Shown piece by piece: positions 1-8,427 of a stretch of 64,000 nt of DNA. Location of the stretch: the NCBI RefSeq assembly GCF_020523825.1, contig NZ_JAJALK010000005.1, forward strand, positions 62,001 to 126,000, given 5' to 3'. The notes beneath the pieces were generated by a model that did no database searches, was not told the DNA's origin, and was given only the letters and a program-made list of their open reading frames with translations. A program made the translations under genes and the position numbers. Position 1 is the stretch's first letter; every line of letters starts with the position of its first letter. The stretch comes from Methylobacterium brachiatum. GTDB taxonomy: Bacteria > Pseudomonadota > Alphaproteobacteria > Rhizobiales > Beijerinckiaceae.

Positions 1-1
1 G

Positions 2-385
2 GGTGGCGCGGGCCTCGCCGGTGCGGGCGTCGCGGGTCGCCTTGATCGCCCGCACCCGCAGGGTGACGAGGCGGCAGCCCTGGAGCGGCAGGGCGGCGTC
101 CGTGAGGAGCGCGGCCATGCGCGCGGCGGCATCGAGCGCGGTGCGGACCGAGCCGGGCTTGGCGATCACCGCGATGGCGTGGCTGTGGCGATGGCGCTCG
201 GCGCCGTCGACGGAATCGTCCAGGATCTCGGCCTCGCCGAACAGGGCGTAGACCGGCAGAGAGCCCCGGGGCGGCTCGTCGTGGAGCCGGACCTTGCCGC
301 CGAGCAGGGCCGCGAGGGCGGCGTCGCCGGAAAAGCGGGCGATCAGGCCGGCCCGCAGGGCCAGGAGCGGGCTCGGGTCGCTCAC
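2..385 (-). CDS. DUF3168 GTA/phage tail protein (partial)
   Basis: This is the 5' part of a gene that runs off the left edge of the window; 128 codons are visible. The protein matches the DUF3168 tail-completion family that follows the head-tail adaptor in gene transfer agents and siphophages. The visible part has the family's early GDAALAALLGG and RLHDEPP stretches. The GTG start overlaps the stop of the upstream adaptor gene as GTGA, so the two are probably translationally coupled. In this family the protein caps the tail tube at the head junction; that role is inferred from the family and from gene order. Confidence 0.75.
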   Translation of the reverse strand, partial: MSDPSPLLALRAGLIARFSGDAALAALLGGKVRLHDEPPRGSLPVYALFGEAEILDDSVDGAERHRHSHAIAVIAKPGSVRTALDAAARMAALLTDAALPLQGCRLVTLRVRAIKATRDARTGEARAT

Positions 386-735
386 GACGCGCTCTCCCGG
401 GCCAGTTCCTCGACATGGCAGACCAGGTCGCGGCCCTTCGCGTCGGGCTCGCTGACCGCGCGGATCGCGAAGCGGCGGGGGCCGGCGGCGAGCCGCATGG
501 TCGGGTCGAGGGCGACCCGGGCGCGCAGGGTGACGCGATATCCGGGCAGCGTGTCGGTCCGGCCGCCCTCCGGGCGGTCGGCGAGGCCGGACGGGGCGAT
601 CGCGCCCCACAGGACCGGGCCGGCCACGTAGCGGCGCAGCACGCCGCCGAACCCGTCAGGCTGCTCCAGGGGGCGTTCGAGGACGAAGCGGCGGCGCCGG
701 GCGCCGAGCGGCGGATGATGCGGGTTGGTCGCCAT
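382..735 (-). CDS. phage/GTA head-tail adaptor
   Basis: This 117-residue protein looks like the small beta-rich head-tail adaptor (head closure) family of HK97-like phages and gene transfer agents. It opens with MATNPHHPPLGARRRRFVLE, has a central alkaline strand-rich core and ends in FAIRAVSEPDAKGRDLVC. The ATG at 735 was chosen over an upstream in-frame ATG because a GGAG sits 8 bases before it. It lies between the connector gene and the DUF3168 gene, the usual order in GTA head clusters. No catalytic function is expected; the role is structural. Confidence 0.75.
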   Translation of the reverse strand: MATNPHHPPLGARRRRFVLERPLEQPDGFGGVLRRYVAGPVLWGAIAPSGLADRPEGGRTDTLPGYRVTLRARVALDPTMRLAAGPRRFAIRAVSEPDAKGRDLVCHVEELARESAS

Positions 736-776
736 CGGCGAAGCTCCGGTCGGGCGCCATCGGAGGGGAAGCCGGC

Positions 777-1337
777 TCACAGGCGCATCCGGCGGAAGGG
801 CGCGGCGAGGTCGGCGGCGTCGGTGCGGGCGGCATCGGGCTCGTCACCGCGATGCTCGTAGCGGGCGGCGGCGAGCCGCAGGATCGCGAGCCGGAGCGGC
901 GCCGGCAGCGGCGGCCCGTCGCCCCCGAACCCGGCCGCGACCTCGATCAGGATCGTGCGGCCGGCCGGGTCCGGCACCGCGGGGTCGATCAGCAGGCCCG
1001 GCGCCTCGATCGGGTCGGGTCCGAGCCGGACGAGGCCGGCGGCGAGCGTGGTGACGCCCGTGGCGTCGGACAGCCCGGCGCGGACCAAAGCCACCAGCGG
1101 GCTCAGCGGCAGGGCCAGCCGGCCGTTCGCGGGCCAAGCATCGAGGGCGATCCGGTAGCGGCCCGGCACCAGGATCCGGCGGGCCTCGATCTCCAGGCTC
1201 GCCCGGGCGGCGGTGATCAGGGCCGCGAGCAAGTCATCCTCGGTTCCGCCGTCGTCGGAATCGAGCCGCAGATAGGTGCGCAGCTCCGCCACGCTCACCG
1301 GCTCGACCACGGCCTCGTCGGCGCGTATCGGGATCAT
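777..1337 (-). CDS. phage/GTA head-tail connector protein
   Basis: This 186-residue protein resembles the phage gp6/gp8-type head-tail connector family, which attaches below the portal. The typical N-terminal pattern is present (VEPVSVAELRTYLRLD, then acidic residues and EDDLLAALITAARASLE), followed by a middle beta region and a C-terminal helix with PAPLRLAILRLAAARYEHR. A longer in-frame ORF starts at 1517, but the ATG at 1337 is preceded by a strong AGGGGG ribosome site and gives the expected family length. It is the first gene after a plus-strand cassette that separates it from the capsid gene. Confidence 0.75.
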   Translation of the reverse strand: MIPIRADEAVVEPVSVAELRTYLRLDSDDGGTEDDLLAALITAARASLEIEARRILVPGRYRIALDAWPANGRLALPLSPLVALVRAGLSDATGVTTLAAGLVRLGPDPIEAPGLLIDPAVPDPAGRTILIEVAAGFGGDGPPLPAPLRLAILRLAAARYEHRGDEPDAARTDAADLAAPFRRMRL

Positions 1338-1365
1338 CGCGTTGCCCCCTTGCTGGATGTCTCGA

Positions 1366-2103
1366 ATGCCGGTCCCGAAGCGCCGCCGGGCGGCCCTCAC
1401 CGTCCTGGCGGCGGCCCTGTCGCTCGCGGGCCGTCCGGCCGGCGCGATCGTGGGCGGCGCGGAGGCGCCGGCCGGCGGGGCCGTGATGGTCCTGTCGTCG
1501 AATGGCGGCGTCTGCACCGGCCTGGTGCTCGCCCCCGATACGGTGCTGACCGCCGGCCATTGCGTCGTCGCCGGGCGGGAGCACCGGGTCCATTTTCGCG
1601 ATGACGCGGGGGCGCCGGTCCTGGTCGAGGTCTCGGGCCGCGCGATCCATCCGGGCTACGATGCCGGCGCTGCCTCCGGCCGGCGCAAATCCATCGACCT
1701 CGCGCTCCTGCGCACCGCGACGCCGCTGCCGTTGCGCTTCGCCCCGGTCACCTTGAGCGCCGCCCTCCCCCGGGCCGGCGAGCGCCTGACCCTGGCGGGC
1801 TACGGCGCGGCCAGAGCGGGCGACCCGCGCTCGACCGGCACCTATCGCAGCGTCGGCCTGCCGGTGATCGAGCCGTACGGGCCGAGCCGCATCCTGGTCT
1901 GGCTCAAGGGCGACGCGGCCGGCGGCTGCCAGGGCGATTCCGGCGGCCCGATCACCGGCCCGGACGGTGCCGTGCTGGCGCTCGCCGCCTGGATCAGCGG
2001 GACCTGCGGCGGCCTCACCCAGGGGGTTCTGGTGGGGCCCCAGCGCGGCTGGATCGACCGGGTTCTGGATGGATGGGGCCGCGGCGCGCGCTGGGGCGGC
2101 TGA
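1366..2103 (+). CDS. secreted trypsin-like serine protease (S1)
   Basis: This is a 245-residue S1-family endopeptidase. Residues 1-27 form a signal peptide: a KRRR basic start, a leucine/alanine core and an AGA cleavage site. The next residues are IVGG, the classical trypsin mature N-terminus, so signal cleavage alone could create the activating isoleucine. The catalytic triad is visible as H65 in TAGHC, D111 in SIDLALL and S192 in GDSGGP. Cysteine pairs flank the His and Ser motifs. The start could also be the ATG at 1357; neither has a strong ribosome site. It is oriented against the flanking phage genes and pairs with a second protease downstream. Confidence 0.85.
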   Translation: MPVPKRRRAALTVLAAALSLAGRPAGAIVGGAEAPAGGAVMVLSSNGGVCTGLVLAPDTVLTAGHCVVAGREHRVHFRDDAGAPVLVEVSGRAIHPGYDAGAASGRRKSIDLALLRTATPLPLRFAPVTLSAALPRAGERLTLAGYGAARAGDPRSTGTYRSVGLPVIEPYGPSRILVWLKGDAAGGCQGDSGGPITGPDGAVLALAAWISGTCGGLTQGVLVGPQRGWIDRVLDGWGRGARWGG

Positions 2104-2368
2104 CGGGCCGTCACCGGGTGAGGCGATGGCGAGAGCGCAGCCGAATGATGGTCCATCCCGCTCCGGGTCGCTTCACGCACGCCGCCATGGCGAGCGCAGA
2201 GACGGAAGACCCGTCAAACAGGCCGTTCGGGCCGTCTTCTCCCCCAGCATCGCCCCGCCGGTTCGGAACCGCAGCTTGGCCGGGTCATTGCCTTGCTCTA
2301 GGCTCCCTCAGCGCCGCGCCCTCGCCGCTGCGTCCCCCCTTGCGCCGTGAGCGCCCCCGGAGTGTCCG

Positions 2369-3280
2369 ATGTCCCGTCGCCCGATGCGCAAGGCCGGCCC
2401 CCGTGAGCGTCTGCGCGGCCTGGGGCTCGGAGCCGGGCTTCTCGGCGGCGCCCTGCTCGGCGCCCTGGCCGGCCTCATGCCGGCCCCGGCGGCGGCGGTG
2501 ATCAACGGCACCACCACGCGCGATCCCGACGGCGCGCGCAGCTTCGCGGTCCGCATCGAGAGCACGGAGGGCGAGATCTGCTCGGGCACCCTGATCGCCC
2601 AGGATCTCGTGCTCACCGCCGCCCATTGCGTGATGCGGCCGGCCGGCTACACGATCATCAGCGTCGACCGGGGCTTCCGCCAGCGCCGCACCCAGGTCAT
2701 CGCCGCGACCATGCACCCGGATTTCGTGCCCGGCACGACGCCCGAGGACCAGCCCGGCGTCGACCTGGCCCTGCTCAAGCTCGAGGCGCCGCTCGGCGCC
2801 GACTACGTCCCGCTCGATCCCCGCGGCGCCGCCTCGATCGATACCGGTGCGGCGGTGGACATCGCCGGCTTCGGCGTCGTGGCCGAGAACCGGCGCGACA
2901 CGGCCCGCACCCTGCGGCTCGCGCATCTCGTGTCGATCGGCTCGCTGCAGGTCGCCAACCGGGTGACCGTGGTGACCGACCGGCGGCGCATGGCCGAGAC
3001 CTCGGGCGCCGGCGCGTGCCTGGGTGATTCCGGCGGCCCGATCCTGGTCGGCGGCCCCGGCGGCTACCGGATCGTCGGCGTGGTCAGCTGGTCGAGCGGC
3101 GCCCTGCAGCAGGGGGCCCGCCGGACCGCCTGCGGCGGCTTCACCGCGGTGACCCCGGTGGCCGAGCATACCGGCTGGATCGCAACCCGGTCGGCGGAAC
3201 TCTCGCGGATCCCGGTCGGCGAGGCCCTGCCCCGGGGCAACCGCTCCGACTGGATGGCCAAGCCCGGCCGGCGTCGCTGA
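2369..3280 (+). CDS. secreted trypsin-like serine protease (S1)
   Basis: This 303-residue protein is a second S1-family protease, 265 bases after the first. Residues 1-43 carry a basic start, a long Gly/Leu/Ala core and an APAAA cleavage site directly before VINGTTT, the mature N-terminus. The triad is H86 in TAAHC, D132 in GVDLALL and S221 in GDSGGP. The motif is preceded by GACL, giving the disulfide usual in trypsins. A basic C-terminal tail of about 35 residues follows the protease fold. It is probably periplasmic or secreted; the substrate is unknown. The two proteases differ considerably, so this is not a recent duplication. Confidence 0.85.
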   Translation: MSRRPMRKAGPRERLRGLGLGAGLLGGALLGALAGLMPAPAAAVINGTTTRDPDGARSFAVRIESTEGEICSGTLIAQDLVLTAAHCVMRPAGYTIISVDRGFRQRRTQVIAATMHPDFVPGTTPEDQPGVDLALLKLEAPLGADYVPLDPRGAASIDTGAAVDIAGFGVVAENRRDTARTLRLAHLVSIGSLQVANRVTVVTDRRRMAETSGAGACLGDSGGPILVGGPGGYRIVGVVSWSSGALQQGARRTACGGFTAVTPVAEHTGWIATRSAELSRIPVGEALPRGNRSDWMAKPGRRR

Positions 3281-3337
3281 GCCGCGCCCGAAGGCCGTCG
3301 GGACGAGACGACGCGCCCGGACGTGTCGGCGCCGCTC

Positions 3338-3362
3338 GGAACACCGGACCCGCTGTCGCGTT
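3338..3362 (+). promoter_or_regulatory. EcfG-type (general stress sigma) promoter of dps
   Basis: GGAAC at 3338-3342 and CGTT at 3359-3362 are separated by 16 bases. This is the consensus described for EcfG-family sigma factors in alphaproteobacteria. It lies about 90 bases before the dps start codon. Dps genes are known members of that regulon, so a stress-induced role is likely. The match is read by eye and is not experimentally shown. Confidence 0.6.
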
Positions 3363-3449
3363 TGTGCAACGCAATCGCGTTAGGCGAAGATTCGCGGCCG
3401 TATCGGCATGTTCGCGACCGTCCGCACGCAAATTTACGGAGCAGATTTC

Positions 3450-3995
3450 ATGGCTGAGACCGGCAAGGGCAATACCGTCCGCTCGCACAAGACCCGTAAC
3501 AACACCGACTCGAACGCCAAGCAGGTCTCGGTCGAGGCGCTGAACGCCCGGCTGGCGGACGGCATCGACCTCGCCCTGGCCATCAAGCAGGCGCACTGGA
3601 ATCTGAAGGGTCCGCAGTTCATCGGCATCCACGAGATGCTCGACGGCTTCCGCACCGAGCTCGACGACTTCAACGACAAGGTCGCGGAGCGCGCGGTGCA
3701 GCTCGGCGCCACGGCGTTCGGCTCGACCCAGGCGGTCGCCGCGAAGACCAAGCTGCCGGCCTACCCGACCGACATCTACGCCATCGCCGACCACGTCGCG
3801 GCGCTGATCGACAGCTACGCCGCCTACGCCAACGCGGTGCGCGAGAACATCGACGAGACCGACGAGGCCGGCGATGACGGCACGTCCGACCTGTTCACCG
3901 AGATCTCGCGGGCGGTCGACAAGCACCTCTGGTTCCTCGAGGCCCACGTCCAGGAGCCGACCGGCACCCTGCGCGACGGTAACGAAGGCCGCTGA
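3450..3995 (+). CDS. dps: Dps-family DNA-binding ferritin
   Basis: This 181-residue protein is a Dps, which binds DNA and oxidises ferrous iron with peroxide to store it in a 12-subunit cage. The ferroxidase ligands are visible as H49 in KQAHWNLKG, H61 and D65 in HEMLDGF. The N-terminal 25 residues are Lys/Arg/Asn-rich, as in Dps proteins that bind DNA through the tail. The C-terminal helix carries DKHLWFLEAHVQ, typical of the family. The ATG at 3450 was preferred to an upstream ATG at 3408 because GGAGCAG precedes it. An EcfG-type promoter lies upstream and a strong hairpin terminator follows. Confidence 0.95.
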   Translation: MAETGKGNTVRSHKTRNNTDSNAKQVSVEALNARLADGIDLALAIKQAHWNLKGPQFIGIHEMLDGFRTELDDFNDKVAERAVQLGATAFGSTQAVAAKTKLPAYPTDIYAIADHVAALIDSYAAYANAVRENIDETDEAGDDGTSDLFTEISRAVDKHLWFLEAHVQEPTGTLRDGNEGR

Positions 3996-4034
3996 GCCCA
4001 GCTCGCCGACCTCTGGTCTGAAGCGTTCGAACAT

Positions 4035-4074
4035 CGATCGCCCTCCCCGCTCGCGGGGAGGGCGATCGCGTTTT
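4035..4074 (+). terminator. intrinsic terminator after dps
   Basis: A perfect 16-base inverted repeat (arms 4035-4050 and 4053-4068, sequence CGATCGCCCTCCCCGC and its complement) ends in CG then TTTT. It starts 40 bases after the dps stop codon. Confidence 0.85.
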
Positions 4075-4130
4075 GATAGGTCGTTTCCCCAAGGGCTTGA
4101 GAGTTTTCTCGCCGCCCGCTGCACCTCCCC

Positions 4131-4242
4131 GTCATCCCGGGGCCGCGAAGCGGAGCCCGGGATCCAGACACGTCGGTGCAGCATGGTCCTGCACCGTCCG
4201 CGGTTCTGGGTTCCGGGTTCGCCTGCGGCGTCCCGGAATGAC
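4131..4242. repeat. REP-like palindromic intergenic element
   Basis: The stretch begins GTCATCCCGGGG and ends TCCCGGAATGAC, so its ends are inverted copies. Inside are two further arms (CGCGAAGCG; GCATGGTCCTGC). This is the pattern of the alphaproteobacterial REP/BIME elements that begin with cgtcatcccgg. It sits between the convergent dps and capsid genes. Confidence 0.65.
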
Positions 4243-4341
4243 AGGGTGATTTGGAGCCTCTCTGAGCGCTCTTGCGCCGTCTGAAGACGGGAAGCCGGCC
4301 CGGACGTCAGAGGCGACCGGGCCGACGCCCGAAAACCAGCC

Positions 4342-5637
4342 TCACCCGAACTTCAGCACCTTGATCGCGTCGAAATCCTGTACCCCGCCGCCGACGCGCT
4401 TGGTGACGTAGAAGAGCACGTAGGGCTTGGCCGAGTACGGGTCGCGCAGCACTCGCAGGCCGGTGCGGTCGACCACGAGATAGCCCCGGCGGAAATCGCC
4501 GAAGGCCACCGACAGGCTGCCTGCCGCGATCTCGGGCATCGCCTCCGCCTCGGTCACGGGGAAGCCGATCAGCGTCGCGGAGCGGTCGGCGGTGAGCGGC
4601 GGGTGCCAGAGGTAATTGCCCTGCGCGTCCTTGAACTTGCGGATCGCGCTCTGGGTGCGCCGGCTCATCACGAAGCCGGCATTCTGGCGGTAGGCGGCCC
4701 GCAGGGCGTAGACCAGATCGAACAGCACGTCGGACGGGTTGCTCTGCGGGAACGCCCCGGCCGCGCCGGTGGCGACGAAGCCGAGCTTGCCCGGGACCCA
4801 GGCGGCGTTGGCCACCGTGTCGTAGCTCAGGAAGCCGCGCGGGCGGCTGGCGCCGTCCCCGGTGACGAAGGCCACCCCCTCCTGCTCGGCGAAGGCCATC
4901 TCGACCTCGGCCGAGAGCCAGGCGTCGAGATCGACGACCGCATCGTCCAGCAGCGTCTGGGTCGCGGCCGGCATGGCGTAGAGCTCCATGGCCGGGAAGG
5001 CGATCTCGGCGAGCACCGGCCCGTCGGTGCCGGGGCGCGGCGCGGTCTCGGCGACCCAGCCGGTCGCCGGAGCGCCGACCGAGGCGGCGCGCTTGTACTG
5101 GGCGCCGGAGATCTGCTGCACGCTGGCGATGGCCCGGATCGGCGAGACCTGCGCGAGCCGGGCCAGCACGGTCCGCTCCAGGGTCTGCGGCACCAGGTAG
5201 CCGCCATCCGGCCCCGATCCGGCCGACAGGGCCTTGGCCTCCAGGCGCTTCAGCCCCGCGCTCTCGCCGGCCCGGACATAGAGGTCGAAGGCTGCCTTGT
5301 GCTCCTGCGCAGCCCCGTCCTCCCGGGGGCCCGGCTGGCCGAGCGGCGGCCGGGCGCGGTCGAGGCTGATCCGGTCGAGCCGGGTCCGGGCAGCGTCGAG
5401 CGCCGCGTCGATCCGGGCGAGCTTCTCCTCGGTGAGCACGTCGGCGCCGAGCCGGCCCTCGATCTGGGCGATCCGGCTGTCATTGGTCTCCTTGAAGGCC
5501 TCGAACGCGGTGGCGAGTTCGTCGAGCGCCGGCTGGACCGGCTCGGCCCCGGGCCGGCCGGCCTTGTTCTCCAGGCCGGGCAGCGCGCCTTTGGTCTCCG
5601 GGGCGGGGCTCGACGGGGCGACGGCATGGGACATCAT
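4342..5637 (-). CDS. HK97-family major capsid protein
   Basis: This 431-residue protein is a phage/GTA major capsid protein of the HK97 fold. Residues 1-115 form an alpha-helical, coiled-coil scaffolding (delta) region that is normally removed by the prohead protease. The coat domain begins near residue 120; its hallmarks include GSGPDGGYLVPQTLE, then SPIRAIASV, an AFVTGDG motif and a C-terminal FGDFRRGYLVVDR segment. The start overlaps the protease stop as ATGA, and GAGG precedes the ATG by 7 bases. Gene order and length match GTA gene 5. Confidence 0.92.
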   Translation of the reverse strand: MMSHAVAPSSPAPETKGALPGLENKAGRPGAEPVQPALDELATAFEAFKETNDSRIAQIEGRLGADVLTEEKLARIDAALDAARTRLDRISLDRARPPLGQPGPREDGAAQEHKAAFDLYVRAGESAGLKRLEAKALSAGSGPDGGYLVPQTLERTVLARLAQVSPIRAIASVQQISGAQYKRAASVGAPATGWVAETAPRPGTDGPVLAEIAFPAMELYAMPAATQTLLDDAVVDLDAWLSAEVEMAFAEQEGVAFVTGDGASRPRGFLSYDTVANAAWVPGKLGFVATGAAGAFPQSNPSDVLFDLVYALRAAYRQNAGFVMSRRTQSAIRKFKDAQGNYLWHPPLTADRSATLIGFPVTEAEAMPEIAAGSLSVAFGDFRRGYLVVDRTGLRVLRDPYSAKPYVLFYVTKRVGGGVQDFDAIKVLKFG

Positions 5638-6161
5638 CGGGCAACCTCGTGGCTGGGGTGGGTGAAGCGGGACCGGACCGCCGGCTTCAGGCCGGCGGTG
5701 GGTTTGGGGGCGATCCTCCGGGCGAGCCCGCGGATCTCCTCGGCGGACGGCACGCGATCCGGGCTAGCCCGGGCCCCCGGCTGCAGCGGGAAGGTCACCA
5801 GGGAGATCTCCCAGAGGTCGATCCGCTGGAGCCGGCGCTCCCCGCCCGCGCCCTTGCGCGCCAGCAGGGTGCGGAAGCCGATCGACAGCCCGTCGAGGCC
5901 GCCGCCGCGCAGCAGCGCGTCGACCTCCCGGGCGCGCTGGACCGCGAGGTTGAGCTGCCCCTCGGCGAACAGGCCGCGGGCATCCTCGCGCAGGGACAGC
6001 CAGCGCCCGATCGGCTCGGCCGGATCGTGCTGGAACAGCAGCCGCACCCCCGCGGCCCCCCTTCGCGCCAGGCTCGCCGCAAAAGCCCCCGGCACCACCA
6101 CGTCGCGGCCGAGATCGGGCACGCCGAACACGCTGGCGTAGCCGGAGAAATGGCCATCCAT
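5634..6161 (-). CDS. HK97-family prohead protease
   Basis: This 175-residue protein is a prohead protease that trims the capsid scaffolding domain during head assembly. The family's opening GYASVFGVPDLGRDVVVPGAF is present. The likely catalytic His is in LFQHDPAEPIG (about residue 45) and the Ser is in GLSIGF (about residue 95). The C-terminus is a short basic tail. It overlaps the capsid gene by four bases (ATGA), consistent with coupled expression. Confidence 0.9.
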   Translation of the reverse strand: MDGHFSGYASVFGVPDLGRDVVVPGAFAASLARRGAAGVRLLFQHDPAEPIGRWLSLREDARGLFAEGQLNLAVQRAREVDALLRGGGLDGLSIGFRTLLARKGAGGERRLQRIDLWEISLVTFPLQPGARASPDRVPSAEEIRGLARRIAPKPTAGLKPAVRSRFTHPSHEVAR

Positions 6162-6324
6162 CGGGAGAATCCTCGGTCGGTTTTTATTTGGACAGGGGCG
6201 GAGCGCCGGAGCGGCCTGACGGGCGTGGGCGGGATGATTCAGCGGCCCGAAGCGAGGCCTGTCCGGACATCACACGCCCCCTCGCGAGGCGGTTACGATG
6301 TTCACGCGGCGCGCTCCGCCAGGC

Positions 6325-6364
6325 GCGCCGGCCCCCTCTCCCGTGCGGGAGAGGGGGCCGGCGC
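6325..6364. repeat. perfect 18-base inverted repeat between portal and protease genes
   Basis: Arms at 6325-6342 (GCGCCGGCCCCCTCTCCC) and 6347-6364 are exact complements around the loop GTGC. A closely related hairpin occurs at 51401-51424, so this is a dispersed repeat and not a gene-specific signal. It lies where other GTAs carry a small gene between portal and protease; no convincing ORF is present here in 6162-6395. Confidence 0.7.
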
Positions 6365-6395
6365 CTCGATCGGAACCATGCGAGGCCGATGATCC

Positions 6396-7583
6396 TCACC
6401 CGCCCGCTTCCGGCTCCGGCGGGTAGCCCACCGCCGCGCGCTTCTCGGCGACCGACAGGAACCCGGCGGCCTCGACCCGCCGCCACAGGGATTCCCGCTC
6501 CCCCGCCAGGGCCTCGATCCGGTCGAGGTCGGGCTCCAGGTCCACCAGGCCGAAGGCGGGTTCCAGCCAGCCGGCCAGCGCCTGGGCGGTGCGGGCGGCG
6601 AGCGGGATCAGGGTCTGGCGGTAGAGCGCCCGGTTGGCCTCGGCGTAATTCGCGTGGGTGCTGTCGCCCGGCAGGCCGAGCAGCAGGGGCGGCACCCCGA
6701 AGGCCAGGGCGATCTCCCGGGCGGCCGCGTTCTTGGCCTCGACGAAATCCATGTCCCTCGGCGACAGGGCGAGGGGCTTCCAGTCGAGGCCGCCTTCCAG
6801 CAGCAGCGGCCGGCCGGCATTGGCGGCGCCCTGGTAATTGGCCTCCAGCTCGGCCTTCAGCCGGTCGAATTGCGGCTCGGTGAGCGCCGCCCCGGCGAAG
6901 ACCAGCGCCCCCGACGGCCGGGCGGCGTTGTCCAGCAGCGCCTTGTTCCAGGCGCTGGCGGCGTTGTGGATGTCCAGCGCGGTGGCGGCCGCCTCGATCG
7001 GGGCGAGGCCGGCATAATCGTCGTCCGGATGGAACAGGGACAGCGCCAGGATCGGCGCCACCTCGGGCGCACCCGGGGCCGGCAGGTCGAACCGGCGGCT
7101 GGTCCCCCCGACCGTGTAGACATAGGCCGCCGGCCAGCCGTCCGGGCCGGGCAGCATCCGCATCCGCCCCGGCCGCAGGGCCTGCAGGGCGGCGATCCGC
7201 CCGTCGAGGCTCACCGCTTCCAGGTAGCCGGTGCCGCCGAGCAGGAGGTCGGCATAGACGGTCTCCAGGAGGCGCGTGCCGCTCTCGCGCGGGTTCGGCC
7301 GGGCGAGGAGCGCGAGCAGGTCACCCGCCCGCGCGGCGCCGGGCCCGGTGGCGGTGAGCGGCAGGCTCGCGGCGCCCTCGGCGACCAGCCGGATGGCCCG
7401 GTGCACGATCGGGTTGCCCTGGTAGCCGGCCCGGGCCAGCGCCGCCGGATCCCGGGGCGTCCAGCTGGCCCGGCCGTCCGCGTAGAGCGCGAAGGCCGGG
7501 GCGGCCTTGGTGACGAGATCCGGCCCAGCCGGACGGGTGGCCCGGCGCGCGACCCGCGCCAGCCGATCGAGGAGGTTCGCCAT
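6396..7583 (-). CDS. phage/GTA portal protein
   Basis: This 395-residue protein is an HK97/SPP1-like portal, the dodecameric channel for DNA entry at one capsid vertex. Visible family segments include NPIVHRAIRLVAEGAASLPL near residue 60, then LLLGGTGYLE, LALSLFHPDDDYAGLAPIEA and FGVPPLLLGLPGDSTHANYAEA in the C-terminal third. The length is typical of GTA portals. It is separated from the terminase by about 840 bases that hold a small unrelated ORF, whereas these genes are normally close. The ATG at 7583 follows GGACAGGC. Confidence 0.92.
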   Translation of the reverse strand: MANLLDRLARVARRATRPAGPDLVTKAAPAFALYADGRASWTPRDPAALARAGYQGNPIVHRAIRLVAEGAASLPLTATGPGAARAGDLLALLARPNPRESGTRLLETVYADLLLGGTGYLEAVSLDGRIAALQALRPGRMRMLPGPDGWPAAYVYTVGGTSRRFDLPAPGAPEVAPILALSLFHPDDDYAGLAPIEAAATALDIHNAASAWNKALLDNAARPSGALVFAGAALTEPQFDRLKAELEANYQGAANAGRPLLLEGGLDWKPLALSPRDMDFVEAKNAAAREIALAFGVPPLLLGLPGDSTHANYAEANRALYRQTLIPLAARTAQALAGWLEPAFGLVDLEPDLDRIEALAGERESLWRRVEAAGFLSVAEKRAAVGYPPEPEAGG

Positions 7584-8069
7584 GCCTGTCCGGTCCTGCG
7601 CGAGAGCGCCCGCCGCGGAAATGGACGCCGGTTCGGCGCCAGCGAGCGTTTTGTGTGAACGGCTGAGAGCCGGGCCCGACGGCTGCGCGAACGGGTCCGG
7701 TCAGGGATGCGCGGCATCGATCCGCCCGCCGGAGCCGCGCCCGGGCCGCGCATTCATCGACGCCGTTAGGGAAGCCGAGTTGTGCTGAGCCGTTCGGTCG
7801 GTGCGGCGGATACACCGCACCCGGCGTCACGCCGTGGCGACACCGCTACAGCCACGGACCGCCGATTCATGTATGCAGGATACAGTGCGTTCCAGAGACC
7901 ACGAACCGACTCCCGGCGCGCTTCCCGCAGAGGCGCGCCGTATTGTTTTGCGGATGCGGTGCCGCTCGCGGAGGCTTCTCCGTCGCGGGCAAACCTATTC
8001 CACCAGGATGACGGGAGAGACCGGGCATCCCGATCTCGGACCTCTGGAAGAACTTGGGTCCGGTCGCGG
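7584..8069. other. intergenic stretch between portal and an XRE-like fragment
   Basis: About 490 bases without a convincing gene. It contains short inverted repeats (GCGG-ATACA-CCGC near 7810 and GGCGCGC/GCGCGCC near 7915-7940) and a few short ORFs that look like shadows. Sequence here is less skewed at third codon positions than in the neighbours. It may be a remnant of an insertion into the phage module. Confidence 0.4.
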
Positions 8070-8321
8070 TCAGGCCCGCTCGACCGCGCGATTGACCGAA
8101 CCGGCGACGTCCCGGGCGCAGCGGAGGACAGTGGCACGGTCGGTCTCGTTCGTGATCGCGTGCCAGAGGCGCAGCAGTTCCACCGTGGCGCTCAGGTCGG
8201 TGCGGATCGTCGGGGGGCCGAAGAAGTCGCCCACCGGGCAACCGAGGGACTCAGCGATCAGCCGCAGGCGCCGATGGGCGCCGTCGGGCAGACAGTTCTC
8301 AGGATCAAGATCCGAGTCCAC
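8070..8321 (-). CDS. small XRE-like regulator fragment, hypothetical
   Basis: This 83-residue protein has no complete recognised domain. RLRLIAESLGCPVGDFF resembles the last helix of XRE-type helix-turn-helix domains, and TVELLRLWHAITNETDRATVL resembles the tail that follows such a domain. The first helices of an HTH are missing, so it may be a truncated regulator or a dimerisation subunit. The GTG start has a strong GGAGGG site 7 bases before it, which supports real translation. It sits alone between the terminase and portal genes, an unusual place. Confidence 0.6.
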   Translation of the reverse strand: MDSDLDPENCLPDGAHRRLRLIAESLGCPVGDFFGPPTIRTDLSATVELLRLWHAITNETDRATVLRCARDVAGSVNRAVERA

Positions 8322-8427
8322 GGGCCGCCCTCCGATGTACGGCCAATCATAACAGCCACCCCGCGTGTATGCAATTTAAGGATGAAGGCGCATCTCACTT
8401 TCCCGTGTGGTGCCGCACGCGTGACCG

